This document shows, in pieces, positions 1 through 10,631 of a stretch of 64,000 nucleotides of DNA. The number at the start of each line of letters is the position of its first letter. Position 1 is the stretch's first letter. The DNA lies in contig NZ_JACSPS010000002.1 in the NCBI RefSeq assembly GCF_014837035.1, positions 310,001 to 374,000 of the forward strand, read 5' to 3'. The position numbers were made by a program, and so were the translations under genes. The notes beneath the pieces were generated by a model that searched no databases, had not been told where the DNA came from, and saw only the letters and a program-made list of their open reading frames with translations. Origin of the DNA: Kaistella pullorum. Lineage in GTDB: Bacteria; Bacteroidota; Bacteroidia; Flavobacteriales; Weeksellaceae.

Positions 1-377
1 ATTTTCTGGCGTATTTCAGTTTTTGCACTGATATTCTCGGAGACCAAATAAGCGGCATTCAAATCAAAATTATCGTCCGTATGCACAGTTGTTCCGCTTT
101 CAGTTACTGTGGGTTGGTTTTCGGGGAAGTAAGCGCCCGTCAAAATTATATTACCACTATGTCTTGAGCTGGTCAAAGGGATTTTAATATTTCCAATCAT
201 TAAATGTAGCGGCTTCACCGTTTCGTTTTCTTTCACGATAATTGTAAAACGCTCGGCTCTTGCACCTCGAACGCCGCCCAAACTCACTTCGTGCCACGCA
301 TTTTCAATCTTTAAATTTTGCGCTGAACTGCACGAACACACTAAAAACAGCACAGTAAGAAGAATTAAGGTTCTCAT
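1..377 (-). CDS. Putative lipoprotein, 3' end outside window
   Basis: The reading frame starts at ATG 375-377 on the minus strand and stays open to the window edge, so the C-terminus is missing. The N-terminus (MRTLILLTVLFLVCSCSSAQ) is a short lipoprotein signal with a plausible lipobox VCSC. The mature part is rich in beta-prone segments (NAWHEVSLGGVRGARAERFTI) and has no motif I recognise. It lies downstream of icd on the same strand, but a strong terminator separates them, so it is probably transcribed separately. Function unknown. Confidence 0.75.
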   Translation of the reverse strand, partial: MRTLILLTVLFLVCSCSSAQNLKIENAWHEVSLGGVRGARAERFTIIVKENETVKPLHLMIGNIKIPLTSSRHSGNIILTGAYFPENQPTVTESGTTVHTDDNFDLNAAYLVSENISAKTEIRQK

Positions 378-407
378 GATTTGTGTAAATTAATTGCAGG
401 AAATGTA

Positions 408-440
408 CAAAAAAAACTTCCTGCGGTATGCAGGAAGTTT
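408..440 (-). terminator. Intrinsic terminator after icd
   Basis: A 10-bp perfect stem (415-424 with 430-439) closes a 5-nt loop. On the minus strand it is followed by a run of T (A tract at about 409-416 on the plus strand). It lies 22 bp past the icd stop. Confidence 0.85.
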
Positions 441-461
441 ACTGTTTATCTTTTTGAAGCA

Positions 462-2714
<2,253 letters not shown>

Positions 2715-2807
2715 TTAGGCAAATTAATAGGACTGTGAAATAACTGCAACCCGCAGTTTTAAGATTATTTTAACCTTAAACATATCCTAACCTTGCCCTA
2801 TAATGGC

Positions 2808-2815
2808 TACTTTTG
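2808..2815 (+). promoter_or_regulatory. Candidate -7 box of tpx
   Basis: TACTTTTG matches the flavobacterial -7 consensus TAnnTTTG and lies 24 bp upstream of the tpx start. The nearest TTG (2793-2795) is only 12 bp away, shorter than the usual -33 spacing, so only the -7 element is claimed. Confidence 0.45.
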
Positions 2816-2839
2816 GAAGGAACAAAAAACAAAACTATT

Positions 2840-3337
2840 ATGGCAAATATCACTTTGAAAGGAAACGCAGTGAAGACGGTGGGCAACCTGCCCCAAATTG
2901 GCGATGACCTGAAAGACTTCAAACTTGTAAATGAGAAACTTGAGGAAAAAACGCTAAGCGATTACAGCGGAAAAAGGATAATCCTTAATATTTTTCCGAG
3001 CATCGATACCGGAATTTGCGCAGAATCTGCCCGAAAATTTAACGTAGAAGCCGGAACGTTGAATAACGCGGTGGTCATCAACGTTTCGAAAGATCTGCCA
3101 TTTGCATTGGGTCGGTTTTGTGCGGCAGAAGGTTTAAATCATGTAGAATCGCTTTCAGATTACCGCGGAACTTTCGGTGATGATTACGGTGTTGAGATGG
3201 AAGATTCGCCAATGCAGGGCTTGCTGAGCCGCGCGGTGATTGTGGCCGATGAAAACGGCAAGGTGATCTATACCGAACAGGTGCCCGAAATCGCGCAGGA
3301 GCCAGATTATCAAAATGCGCTCGCCGCTCTGGCATAA
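2840..3337 (+). CDS. tpx: Thiol peroxidase (Tpx, atypical 2-Cys peroxiredoxin)
   Basis: Reduces H2O2 and alkyl hydroperoxides using thioredoxin. The 165-aa product starts MANITLKGNAVKTVGNLPQI as in the family. The in-frame ATG at 2813 would add nine residues lacking family similarity, so 2840 is preferred. The peroxidatic Cys60 lies in FPSIDTGICAESARKFN and the resolving Cys94 in LPFALGRFCAAEGLNHV. These are the positions of the E. coli Tpx pair, so the enzyme should be active. The catalytic Thr lies in the same SIDT segment. Monocistronic, with its own -7 box and terminator. It fits with the Ohr system at 30.4 kb as a second peroxide defence. Confidence 0.96.
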   Translation: MANITLKGNAVKTVGNLPQIGDDLKDFKLVNEKLEEKTLSDYSGKRIILNIFPSIDTGICAESARKFNVEAGTLNNAVVINVSKDLPFALGRFCAAEGLNHVESLSDYRGTFGDDYGVEMEDSPMQGLLSRAVIVADENGKVIYTEQVPEIAQEPDYQNALAALA

Positions 3338-3342
3338 TCAAT

Positions 3343-3372
3343 AAAAAAACGCAATTCATTTTGCGTTTTTTT
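3343..3372 (+). terminator. Intrinsic terminator after tpx
   Basis: The stem AAAAAACGCAA pairs with TTGCGTTTTTT around a 6-nt loop and runs into a T tract. It starts 6 bp after the tpx stop. A tracts on the left arm would let it work on the other strand too. Confidence 0.8.
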
Positions 3373-3413
3373 GCTTTAATGCGCCGGTTTGCAATTATTT
3401 AGATGCAAAAAAA

Positions 3414-3432
3414 GTTGTGACAACAATTGTTG
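3414..3432. promoter_or_regulatory. Overlapping palindromes, possible operator
   Basis: GTTGT-G-ACAAC (3414-3424) overlaps the perfect 12-bp palindrome CAACAATTGTTG (3421-3432). The right end of the second palindrome is the TTG that serves as the -33 element of the promoter for the gene at 3486. The placement suggests a repressor site; the cognate regulator is not in the neighbourhood. Confidence 0.4.
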
Positions 3433-3460
3433 CGTTTTTAAATTTTTGCTTTTAACTTTG
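3430..3460 (+). promoter_or_regulatory. Candidate flavobacterial promoter for the VOC/SRPBCC cluster
   Basis: TTG at 3430-3432, a 20-bp spacer and TAACTTTG at 3453-3460 (consensus TAnnTTTG) lie 26 bp upstream of the start at 3486. Confidence 0.55.
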
Positions 3461-3485
3461 ATAAAAACTGATAAAAATAAAAACC

Positions 3486-3914
3486 ATGGCAAAAGTAAAT
3501 TCTTACCTGAACTTTGATGGCACTGCGGAAGAAGCGTTTCTATTTTACCGCTCGGTATTGGGCGGAGATTTCGCAGGAGGGATCATGAAAATGGGTTCCG
3601 CGCCAGGTGCTGAAAATCTTTCAGACGAAATGAAAAACCGCGTACTTCACGTTTCACTACCGATCGGGGATAATCTTCTGATGGGTTCAGACATCGTTCC
3701 CGAAATGGGTCAGAAGCTGCAGACCGGCAACAGTAATTATATTTCGCTGCATACGGACAGCCGCGCTGATGCAGACCGGATCTTTACCGCGCTGGCAGAA
3801 GGCGGAGAAGTTGAGATGCCCATAGAAGACCAATTCTGGGGCGACTATTTCGGCAGTCTGCAGGATAAATTCGGGATTTTCTGGATGATTAATTTCAATG
3901 AAGCCTACACGTAG
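3486..3914 (+). CDS. VOC-superfamily protein, PhnB-like
   Basis: A 142-aa single-domain protein. The opening (KVNSYLNFDGTAEEAFLFYR) and the ending (FWGDYFGSLQDKFGIFWMIN) are characteristic of the PhnB-like branch of the glyoxalase/bleomycin-resistance (VOC) fold. Proteins of this branch are often annotated as 3-demethylubiquinone methyltransferase-like, but they have no methyltransferase signature and usually no known substrate. It is first of a same-strand run with genes at 3987, 4427 and 5319, alternating VOC and SRPBCC folds. Gaps are 26-72 bp, so co-transcription is likely. Biochemical role unknown. Confidence 0.85.
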   Translation: MAKVNSYLNFDGTAEEAFLFYRSVLGGDFAGGIMKMGSAPGAENLSDEMKNRVLHVSLPIGDNLLMGSDIVPEMGQKLQTGNSNYISLHTDSRADADRIFTALAEGGEVEMPIEDQFWGDYFGSLQDKFGIFWMINFNEAYT

Positions 3915-3986
3915 TTGCCCGCATCAGCCCCGTCACCTTGTTTACAACAATCTTTTTCCTTATTTTTAGAGGAAATTATAACTTTT

Positions 3987-4400
3987 ATGGAACCAATTAA
4001 GATTGAAATCACAATTCTAAAACCTGTGCGTAAGGTTTGGGAATTTATGAATGACCCCAAACATATTACCAAGTGGAATTTTGCCAATGACCAATGGCAC
4101 TGCCCGAAAGCTGAAAATGACCTGCGTGTCGGCGGCACCCTGAGAACCCGCATGGAGGCGAAAGACAAAAGTTTTGGTTTCGATAATGTAGCGGTGTATG
4201 AAGAGATTCAGCCGGAAAGGCTGATCCGTTACCGCCTGGAAGACGGCCGCACGGTAGAAATTGTTTTCAATGCTGTAGATCCCGGCACTACTCAAATCAT
4301 CGAAACGTTTGAACCTGAAACCCAGAATTCACGCGAGATGCAGCGTGAAGGTTGGTATGCGATCCTGAACAATTTTCATAAATATGCTGAAAACAATTAG
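3987..4400 (+). CDS. SRPBCC (AHSA1/START-like) domain protein
   Basis: A 137-aa protein beginning MEPIKIEITILKPVRKVWEF. The phrase VRKVWEFMNDPKHITKWNFA is the usual N-terminal helix of the AHSA1-type SRPBCC hydrophobic ligand-binding fold. GWYAILNNFHKYAEN is the typical C-terminal helix. The upstream ATG at 3915 would overlap the end of the previous gene with unrelated residues, so 3987 is chosen. The ligand cannot be inferred. It sits between two VOC proteins in the same probable transcript. Confidence 0.85.
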   Translation: MEPIKIEITILKPVRKVWEFMNDPKHITKWNFANDQWHCPKAENDLRVGGTLRTRMEAKDKSFGFDNVAVYEEIQPERLIRYRLEDGRTVEIVFNAVDPGTTQIIETFEPETQNSREMQREGWYAILNNFHKYAENN

Positions 4401-4426
4401 TACTTCTCATTTTCTTAAATTTAAAA

Positions 4427-5287
4427 ATGACCAACAAAATATTTCCATGTCTCTGGTTTGACGGCGACGGCAATAAAGCAGCAAAATTTTATGTCGAAAC
4501 CTTCGGAGGCAAAATCACCGTAGATACGCCAAGTGTGATCAATTTTGAACTGTTTGGGCAGCGCCTGATGATCCTGAATGCCGGTCCGCAATTCAAGAAA
4601 AATGCGTCTGTATCTTTTATGGTGTTTTGTGACAGTGAACAGGAAGTAGAAAAATATTGGTCTGCGTTATCCGATGGCGGTAATGCGCTGATGGATATCG
4701 GCGAATATCCGTGGAGCAGGAAATATGGTTGGGTTGAGGACAAATATGGTGTTACGTGGCAAATCATGTTCACAGAAAAGGCAATTGCACAGAAAATAGT
4801 TCCGGTGTTGATGTTCATCCATCAGAATAATGGTAAAGCGATGGACGCGATGCGCTTCTACACTGATTTATTTCCCAATTCAGAGATTCAAAGCATTTCC
4901 AAATATGGAGAAAATGGTGGTGATGCGCATGAAATCGCGGGAAATATTAATTTCGCTCAATTTTCCGTAAGTGGTTATACGCTTGCGTGTATGGACAATT
5001 CATATGATCACCAGTTCGATTTTAATGAAGCTGTCTCTATCGTTGTAATGACCGATGATCAGGAAGAAACAGATCAACTTTGGAATGCTCTAACTTCTGA
5101 TGGGGGGCGCGCATCGATGTGCGGCTGGCTGAAAGACAAGTTTGGACTGAGCTGGCAGATCGTTCCAAAGAAACTTATTGAGCTGATGAATGATCCCGAT
5201 CCGTTCAAGGGTAAAAAGGTGATGGAAACGATGATGACGATGCAGAAAATTGACATCGCGCAGCTCGAAAAAGCGTACAGTTCTTAG
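4427..5287 (+). CDS. Tandem-domain PhnB-like VOC protein
   Basis: A 286-aa protein made of two PhnB-like VOC domains. The first (about residues 3-125) carries KIFPCLWFDGDGNKAAKFYV and WVEDKYGVTWQIMF. The second (about 126-262) carries KIVPVLMFIHQNNGKAMDAM and WLKDKFGLSWQIVP. Each domain has the D-K-[FY]-G-x-[ST]-W ending of the family. The second is followed by a helical tail. Two-domain members of this family are common in Bacteroidota. No catalytic assignment is possible. It is third in the VOC/SRPBCC run, 26 bp after the preceding gene. Confidence 0.85.
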   Translation: MTNKIFPCLWFDGDGNKAAKFYVETFGGKITVDTPSVINFELFGQRLMILNAGPQFKKNASVSFMVFCDSEQEVEKYWSALSDGGNALMDIGEYPWSRKYGWVEDKYGVTWQIMFTEKAIAQKIVPVLMFIHQNNGKAMDAMRFYTDLFPNSEIQSISKYGENGGDAHEIAGNINFAQFSVSGYTLACMDNSYDHQFDFNEAVSIVVMTDDQEETDQLWNALTSDGGRASMCGWLKDKFGLSWQIVPKKLIELMNDPDPFKGKKVMETMMTMQKIDIAQLEKAYSS

Positions 5288-5318
5288 ATTTTAAAAAAAA
5301 ATATATTAAATAAACATT

Positions 5319-5759
5319 ATGGCGACCTTCAACTATGAAATTATAATCAATGCACCCATCCAAAAAGTGTGGGATCTGCTTTGGGGCGAAGAGACCTATG
5401 GCGAATGGACTCAGTTTTTCTCCGCCGGGAGCCAGTTTAAGACCGATTGGGAAGTTGGCGGCGAAACCTATTTTATGGACAGTGAAGGGAACGGTATGTT
5501 CTCCACGATCCGTTCAATCAATGAACCGGAAGAAGTGATCTTCAGCCACCTCGGAATGGTAAGGAACGGTGAAGTGGATACAGCGACAATCAATCAGCTG
5601 GAATGGAGCGGTGCCGAAGAAAAATATTTCTTGCGCGAAATAGGTCCAAATACGACGGAACTTCGTGCGGAAGTGCACGCTACCGGCGAAATGGAAGGGA
5701 TGATGAACCGTGGCTTCAATGAAGGTTTTAAAGTCCTCAAAAATCTTGCGGAAAAGTAA
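5319..5759 (+). CDS. SRPBCC domain protein
   Basis: A 146-aa START-like protein. The opening MATFNYEIIINAPIQKVWDL and the ending MMNRGFNEGFKVLKNLAEK are typical of Bacteroidota SRPBCC proteins of unknown function. The central sheet is recognisable from TYFMDSEGNGMFSTIRSINE. It is the last gene of the VOC/SRPBCC run, 31 bp after the preceding stop. The next gene has its own -7 box. Ligand unknown. Confidence 0.83.
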   Translation: MATFNYEIIINAPIQKVWDLLWGEETYGEWTQFFSAGSQFKTDWEVGGETYFMDSEGNGMFSTIRSINEPEEVIFSHLGMVRNGEVDTATINQLEWSGAEEKYFLREIGPNTTELRAEVHATGEMEGMMNRGFNEGFKVLKNLAEK

Positions 5760-5803
5760 ATATTTAAAATAAGACACTTTCCGCCCAACTTTCAGATAAT
5801 CCT

Positions 5804-5811
5804 TATTTTTG
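5804..5811 (+). promoter_or_regulatory. Candidate -7 box of the J-domain gene
   Basis: TATTTTTG matches TAnnTTTG and lies 18 bp upstream of ATG 5830. No TTG is well placed for a -33 element. Confidence 0.4.
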
Positions 5812-5829
5812 CGCGAAAGTTCCAGCCAA

Positions 5830-6480
5830 ATGAAAAACTACTATTATTTTCTCAGCGTAGAAGAAAATGCAGGCGATGAGGAAATAAGAAAGGCCTACCG
5901 CAAGCTTTCGGTGAAATACCATCCGGATAAAAACGAAAATGACGCTTTTTTCGCCAAACGTTTTATGGAAGTTCAGGAGGCGTACGATGTGCTGGGTGAC
6001 AGCGAGAAAAGGCGAATCTACGATGAAAACCTGAGTCATCAGCAGCGCAGTTACCGGCCTACACTGCCGCCAGCAATCAAAAGTTTTTCTTCAAATAAGA
6101 TCAGGGCACAAAAAGGGGAGGAGATCATCATCAAATGGCAGACAAACAATGCCGACATCGTAAAAATCATTCCTTTTGGGCTTGAAAAAGGGTATGGCGA
6201 ACGTGCTTTTAAAATCACCGACTTCAAGAACGGCGAGTTTCAACTTTTGCTTCACGCAACCAATTCGCTTTTGAATAAAACGGTTGTCCGTGCGCTTACA
6301 ATTACTGAAGTTTTCGAAAATGACTCAGAGAAGTTCCGGAATGAGGTGGAAGAACTTTTTAAACCCCAAAAACCTTCACGCACGAACCCTGGCGGTCAGC
6401 CAAAAATTATCCGGCTCGTGCTCGCGCTGGTTTTCGTACTTATCGCGGTTTTGCTACTCTACAAAACGTTTAATTCTTAA
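5830..6480 (+). CDS. Membrane-anchored J-domain (DnaJ-like) protein
   Basis: A 216-aa protein with an N-terminal J domain (residues about 2-66). The domain carries the HPD triad at His31-Pro32-Asp33 in KYHPDKNEN, then YDVLGDSEKRRIYDEN. It has no Gly/Phe-rich region or zinc finger, so it is not DnaJ itself. The middle (about 75-165) looks like a beta domain (RAQKGEEIIIKWQTNNADIV). The C-terminus is one membrane segment (IRLVLALVFVLIAVLLLYKT). It probably recruits Hsp70/DnaK to a membrane-associated client. ATG 5830 is preferred over 5809 because the J domain begins directly there. Confidence 0.9.
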   Translation: MKNYYYFLSVEENAGDEEIRKAYRKLSVKYHPDKNENDAFFAKRFMEVQEAYDVLGDSEKRRIYDENLSHQQRSYRPTLPPAIKSFSSNKIRAQKGEEIIIKWQTNNADIVKIIPFGLEKGYGERAFKITDFKNGEFQLLLHATNSLLNKTVVRALTITEVFENDSEKFRNEVEELFKPQKPSRTNPGGQPKIIRLVLALVFVLIAVLLLYKTFNS

Positions 6481-6485
6481 GAAAG

Positions 6486-6635
6486 TCAGGCTAATTTAAG
6501 GCGACCCGGACACTTTTTACAGCGTTTTCCTTTCTTAAATTTTTTGCAGCATTTCTTTTTATCACAAAACATTTCTTCATGTGAAGAAGAACTTGGCAGT
6601 GGTGCGACCTTAAAAGGGATGATGGGTGAAATCAT
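6486..6635 (-). CDS. Small Cys/Lys-rich protein
   Basis: A 49-aa product with the C-terminal motif CDKKKCCKKFKKGKRCKKCP. It contains five cysteines among many lysines and could bind metal or nucleic acid. The start at 6633-6635 (MISPIIPFKVAPLP) is preferred over the longer frame from 6698, whose extra residues are not conserved-looking. It is tail-to-tail with the J-domain gene, 5 bp apart. I recall similar short KKCCKK...CP proteins in Chryseobacterium relatives, but no function is known. Confidence 0.6.
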   Translation of the reverse strand: MISPIIPFKVAPLPSSSSHEEMFCDKKKCCKKFKKGKRCKKCPGRLKLA

Positions 6636-6707
6636 GCCGCGAATATACAATAATTTAGAATAATTATAAATAAAGTCGTGTGTGTAAATATTGTTCACAG
6701 CCTGAAA

Positions 6708-6742
6708 TTGTGGCTGTAAGTTTAAAGTTGTATTTTTACAAC
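6708..6742 (+). promoter_or_regulatory. Candidate gcvP promoter with hairpin at the -7 box
   Basis: TTG at 6708-6710, a 20-bp spacer and TATTTTTA at 6731-6738 approach the TTG/TAnnTTTG consensus (the last base differs). The -7 region lies inside the inverted repeat GTTGTA-tttt-TACAAC (6727-6742). A second small inverted repeat (ACAGCC/GGCTGT) lies just upstream. Confidence 0.35.
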
Positions 6743-6772
6743 ATTAGTTTTCACCAAAATTTACCCTTAATA

Positions 6773-9634
6773 ATGAACACCACAAAGTTTGTAAATCGCC
6801 ATGTTTCACGGGACGGGGCGGATCGTGATGCAATGCTGCAGCGTATTGGCGTTGCCGGAATTGATGAACTGATTTCCCAGACCATTCCAGATTCCATCCG
6901 TCTTGAGAAAGAACTTAATATTTCAGAGCCACTGTCAGAGTACGAAATGCTTGCGCATTCGAAAGAGCTGGCCTCAAAGAACGCGCAGTTTGATACCTAC
7001 ATTGGTTTCGGATATTTCAATACCATACTTCCGAGCCCTATACAGCGCAATATCCTTGAAAATCCTTCCTGGTACACGGCTTACACACCCTATCAGGCTG
7101 AAATTGCACAGGGTCGGCTGGAAGCCCTGCTGAATTTCCAAACTGTAGTTTGCGACCTCACAGGATTCGAACTTGCAAACGCCTCATTGTTGGATGAATC
7201 TACGGCAGCGGCCGAAGCCATGCACATGTTCTATGAATCCAGAAATAAAGACCAGAAAAAATCTGGTGCGGCTAAGTTTTTTGTTTCGGATATGGTCTTG
7301 CCACAAACACTCGCAGTACTGAAAACCAAAGCTGAAGGTCTTGGCATCGATGTTATAGTTGGTGATCATCAGACGCACGCATTCGATAATTCCTACTTTG
7401 GCGTTTTGCTGCAGTATCCGGGTAAAAACGGCGTGGTACACGATTATACGGAAAATATTAAAGAATACAAATCGCACAATCTTCAGGTTGCTGTGGCATG
7501 TGATCCGATCGCACTTGTAAAATTAAAGTCACCTGCAACAATGGGCGCTGACTGTGCCGTGGGAACTACGCAGCGTTTTGGTATCCCGATGGGTTACGGT
7601 GGGCCTCACGCGGCATTTTTTGCATGTAAGGAAGATTACAAACGCGATATTCCGGGAAGAATCATCGGTATATCTCAAGATGCAAACGGGAACAGAGCTC
7701 TTAGAATGGCGCTTCAGACCCGCGAACAGCATATCAAAAGAGAGCGTGCAACATCCAATATCTGTACTGCTCAGGTTTTATTGGCCGTAATGGCAGGTAT
7801 GTATGCAGTTTATCATGGGCCGAAAGGTTTGGCTTTCATTGCCGAGCAGATTCATTTTAAAGCGAATGCGCTTCACGACGGACTAAAACTGTTAGGATAC
7901 GACGTGGTAGAAGAGCCGATCTTTGATACCGTTAAATTCAGGATGAATGAAGAGGAGAAAAATTCGCTTCGTCAGCTTATGTCTGACCGTCATCAAATCA
8001 ACCTCAATTATTTCAGCGACGGAGTGGTGAGCATCGCGATAGATGAAACAGCGACGGAGAAAAAACTGCAGGTTCTGTTTGATGCGTTTGCACAATTCAA
8101 GGAAAAGCAAAGTTTTAAACTTTCAATCAAAGAAGAGATGCAGATTCCGGCGAATTCACTGCGAACTGATGAAATCCTTACAGCTGAAGTTTTTAATAAA
8201 TACCATACGGAGACTGAACTGATGCGCTATATCAAGCGTTTGGAAAGAAAAGATCTGTCCCTGACGCATTCTATGATTTCGCTTGGCTCCTGTACGATGA
8301 AACTGAATGCCGCAACACAAATGCTGCCGATCACGTGGCCGGAATGGGGTAATGTACATCCATTCGTGCCGACTGAACAGGCAGGTGGCTATCAGATGCT
8401 GATTAAAGAACTTGAAAAAGACCTTGCCGAAATCACCGGTTTTGCAGGCACTTCCCTTCAGCCAAACTCTGGTGCGCAGGGTGAATATGCAGGTTTAATG
8501 GTGATCCGCGAATATCACCACTCACGCGGCGACAAGCACCGGAACATTGTGCTGATACCGCAGTCTGCGCACGGAACCAATCCTGCCTCTGCAGTGATTG
8601 CCGGGATGAAAGTTGTGGTCGTGAAAAACCTTGCCAGCGGCGAAATTGACATCGAAGACTGGAAAGCGAAAGCAACGCAGCACGCGGAAAACCTTTCTGC
8701 CGCGATGATTACGTATCCTTCAACCTACGGTTTCTTTGATGAAAACATTAAGGAAATCATTAAAGTAGTTCACGATTTTGGCGGACAGGTTTACATGGAC
8801 GGCGCGAATATGAACGCGCAGTGCGGCTACACCTCACCGGGTGCGATTGGTGCCGATGTGTGCCACCTGAATCTTCACAAAACATTTGCTATCCCTCATG
8901 GTGGCGGCGGACCTGGTGTAGGACCGATTTGTGTGGCTGAACATTTGGTGAAATTTTTACCATCTAATCCATTGATCAAAGTAGGTGCGAAAGAAGCGAT
9001 CGCTGCGGTTTCTGCGGCACCTTACGGTTCTTCACTTGTTTTGAATATCTCTTACGCATACGTAAAAATGCTCGGTACAGCTGGTTTGAAGACCTCTACT
9101 GAACACGCGATACTGAATGCCAACTATCTAAAGGAAATCCTCGCTGAACATTTCCCGATTCTCTACGCGAATGCAAACGGACGGGTTGCCCATGAATGTA
9201 TTGTAGATTTCCGTCAGTTCAAGGCTGTCGGTATTGAGGTGGCGGATGTAGCCAAACGACTTATGGATTATGGTTTCCACGCGCCTACAGTGAGTTTCCC
9301 GGTTGCAGGCACGCTGATGATCGAACCTACGGAATCTGAAAGCAAAGCAGAAATCGACCGTTTTGCTGAAGCACTTATTTCCATTAAAAAAGAAATCGAT
9401 GAAATAGCTGACGGTACCGCAGATGCAACGAACAACGTGCTGAAAAACGCACCGCATACGGAGCAACTCGTGATTTCAGATTCATGGGACAAGCCATACG
9501 GGCGCGAAAAAGCAGCGTATCCGCTGGAGTGGGTTCGAGAGCATAAATTCTTCGCTTCTGTAGCGCGGGTTGACGAGGCCTTCGGAGACCGAAACCTGAT
9601 CTGCACATGTGAGCCTATTGAGTCTTACATGTAA
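6773..9634 (+). CDS. gcvP: Glycine dehydrogenase (decarboxylating), P protein
   Basis: The PLP-dependent P protein of the glycine cleavage system decarboxylates glycine and passes the aminomethyl group to GcvH. The length is 953 aa, the usual fused alpha/beta form (E. coli about 957 aa). PLP-binding Lys703 lies in LNLHKTFAIPHGGGGPG, preceded by the Gly-rich QPNSGAQGEYAGL region. The start is placed at 6773 because MNTTKFVNRHVSRDGADRDA is family-like, while the upstream extension from 6680 is not. gcvT and gcvH are not nearby. The shared E3 (lpd) lies at 62.5 kb. Ended by a strong terminator. Confidence 0.97.
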   Translation: MNTTKFVNRHVSRDGADRDAMLQRIGVAGIDELISQTIPDSIRLEKELNISEPLSEYEMLAHSKELASKNAQFDTYIGFGYFNTILPSPIQRNILENPSWYTAYTPYQAEIAQGRLEALLNFQTVVCDLTGFELANASLLDESTAAAEAMHMFYESRNKDQKKSGAAKFFVSDMVLPQTLAVLKTKAEGLGIDVIVGDHQTHAFDNSYFGVLLQYPGKNGVVHDYTENIKEYKSHNLQVAVACDPIALVKLKSPATMGADCAVGTTQRFGIPMGYGGPHAAFFACKEDYKRDIPGRIIGISQDANGNRALRMALQTREQHIKRERATSNICTAQVLLAVMAGMYAVYHGPKGLAFIAEQIHFKANALHDGLKLLGYDVVEEPIFDTVKFRMNEEEKNSLRQLMSDRHQINLNYFSDGVVSIAIDETATEKKLQVLFDAFAQFKEKQSFKLSIKEEMQIPANSLRTDEILTAEVFNKYHTETELMRYIKRLERKDLSLTHSMISLGSCTMKLNAATQMLPITWPEWGNVHPFVPTEQAGGYQMLIKELEKDLAEITGFAGTSLQPNSGAQGEYAGLMVIREYHHSRGDKHRNIVLIPQSAHGTNPASAVIAGMKVVVVKNLASGEIDIEDWKAKATQHAENLSAAMITYPSTYGFFDENIKEIIKVVHDFGGQVYMDGANMNAQCGYTSPGAIGADVCHLNLHKTFAIPHGGGGPGVGPICVAEHLVKFLPSNPLIKVGAKEAIAAVSAAPYGSSLVLNISYAYVKMLGTAGLKTSTEHAILNANYLKEILAEHFPILYANANGRVAHECIVDFRQFKAVGIEVADVAKRLMDYGFHAPTVSFPVAGTLMIEPTESESKAEIDRFAEALISIKKEIDEIADGTADATNNVLKNAPHTEQLVISDSWDKPYGREKAAYPLEWVREHKFFASVARVDEAFGDRNLICTCEPIESYM

Positions 9635-9655
9635 AACTTGAAATAATTAAATAAA

Positions 9656-9690
9656 AAAAATTCCCAGACTTAATAGTTTGGGAATTTCTT
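9656..9690 (+). terminator. Intrinsic terminator after gcvP
   Basis: A 13-bp stem (9658-9670 with 9675-9687, one G-T pair) with loop TAAT is followed by T-rich sequence. The A run on the left would also serve the convergent gene at 9711. Confidence 0.85.
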
Positions 9691-9710
9691 TTGGTTGAAA
9701 GTACAGAATG

Positions 9711-10631
9711 TTACTGCTTTACAAATTTCGAGGAGTAAGAAACACCTTTTGTATCGGTCACCGTGAGCACATAGGTTCCCGCCTTCAGGTTTTGAACGTT
9801 AATTTCACCAGCTGAATCTACAGAGCTGATTTTTTGTCCTACCAGGTTGTACACGGCAATGGCCGCTACTTTTTCTGTCGCCGGCAGCCGCACGTGAAGC
9901 ACGTCTTTCACCGGGTTTGGATACACGCTTGCTTTTCCTTTCTTCACGGACGCAACTGCCATGTTTGCCTCATTGATCTTGATGTTATCATAGTATGCAT
10001 CTCCACCAAAATTGTTGTGTAGCAATGTCATGCCGTTAATGTTCACTTTGCTGTTATTCGGTGCATCAAGCATCAACTCGTTATCCAGAAAGAATCTGAT
10101 CGTTTCTTCTTTAATTTCAATTCTCACATTATACCATGTGTTGGTTTGCCACTTCTGTTCTGCATAGCTAAATCCTCCAAAGTTCAGTTCCGGATAAATA
10201 TAGATAAAACCACGGTTTTCAAATCCTAATGCAAGTACGATATCATATTCTTGAGTTGCCTGGTTTATACTGTAAAGTGCAAATTCAAAGTCGGAGCCTA
10301 GCTGACTAGGCGAGTAGAAATCATAGGAAATTGTCGTATTTTGGTAATCAGATGGCGGTGAAATGGATTTTTCCGCACCAAAAATAGGGAACCACTGATC
10401 GGAATACTGCGGAACATGAGCGTTTTTAAAGGATTGCGTTCCACTTTTTGATACTTCATCCGTTACAATTTGATTAGTCAGCAGTCCGTCGCTGGTTTCG
10501 GTAACAGTCCAGCCATTTTGGTTATTGATATTCCCTAAGGAAAAGCCTTCGGAGCTTTCAAAGGTAATTGTCTGTTGTGCTGAAACTGTTGCGCAAGCCA
10601 CCATGGCTGCAATAAAATAGATCTTCTTCAT
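9711..10631 (-). CDS. Secreted protein with T9SS type A sorting domain
   Basis: A 306-aa protein with a signal peptide (MKKIYFIAAMVACATVSAQQ). The central part resembles a concanavalin/laminin-G-like jelly roll (residues about 25-215, for example YDFYSPSQLGSDFEFALYSI). The C-terminal T9SS type A domain (about 230-306) contains SVYPNPVKDVLHV, YNLVGQKISS and LKAGTYVLTVTD. It is exported across the outer membrane and probably attached to the cell surface. The start at 10629-10631 is chosen because the signal peptide begins there; the longer frame from 10694 adds non-signal residues. Carbohydrate binding is possible but not shown. Confidence 0.88.
   Translation of the reverse strand: MKKIYFIAAMVACATVSAQQTITFESSEGFSLGNINNQNGWTVTETSDGLLTNQIVTDEVSKSGTQSFKNAHVPQYSDQWFPIFGAEKSISPPSDYQNTTISYDFYSPSQLGSDFEFALYSINQATQEYDIVLALGFENRGFIYIYPELNFGGFSYAEQKWQTNTWYNVRIEIKEETIRFFLDNELMLDAPNNSKVNINGMTLLHNNFGGDAYYDNIKINEANMAVASVKKGKASVYPNPVKDVLHVRLPATEKVAAIAVYNLVGQKISSVDSAGEINVQNLKAGTYVLTVTDTKGVSYSSKFVKQ

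Noticed and set aside
6636-6772. Glycine riboswitch upstream of gcvP
   Set aside because: Only two short inverted repeats are present; the region is too short for the aptamer and no conserved core was seen.
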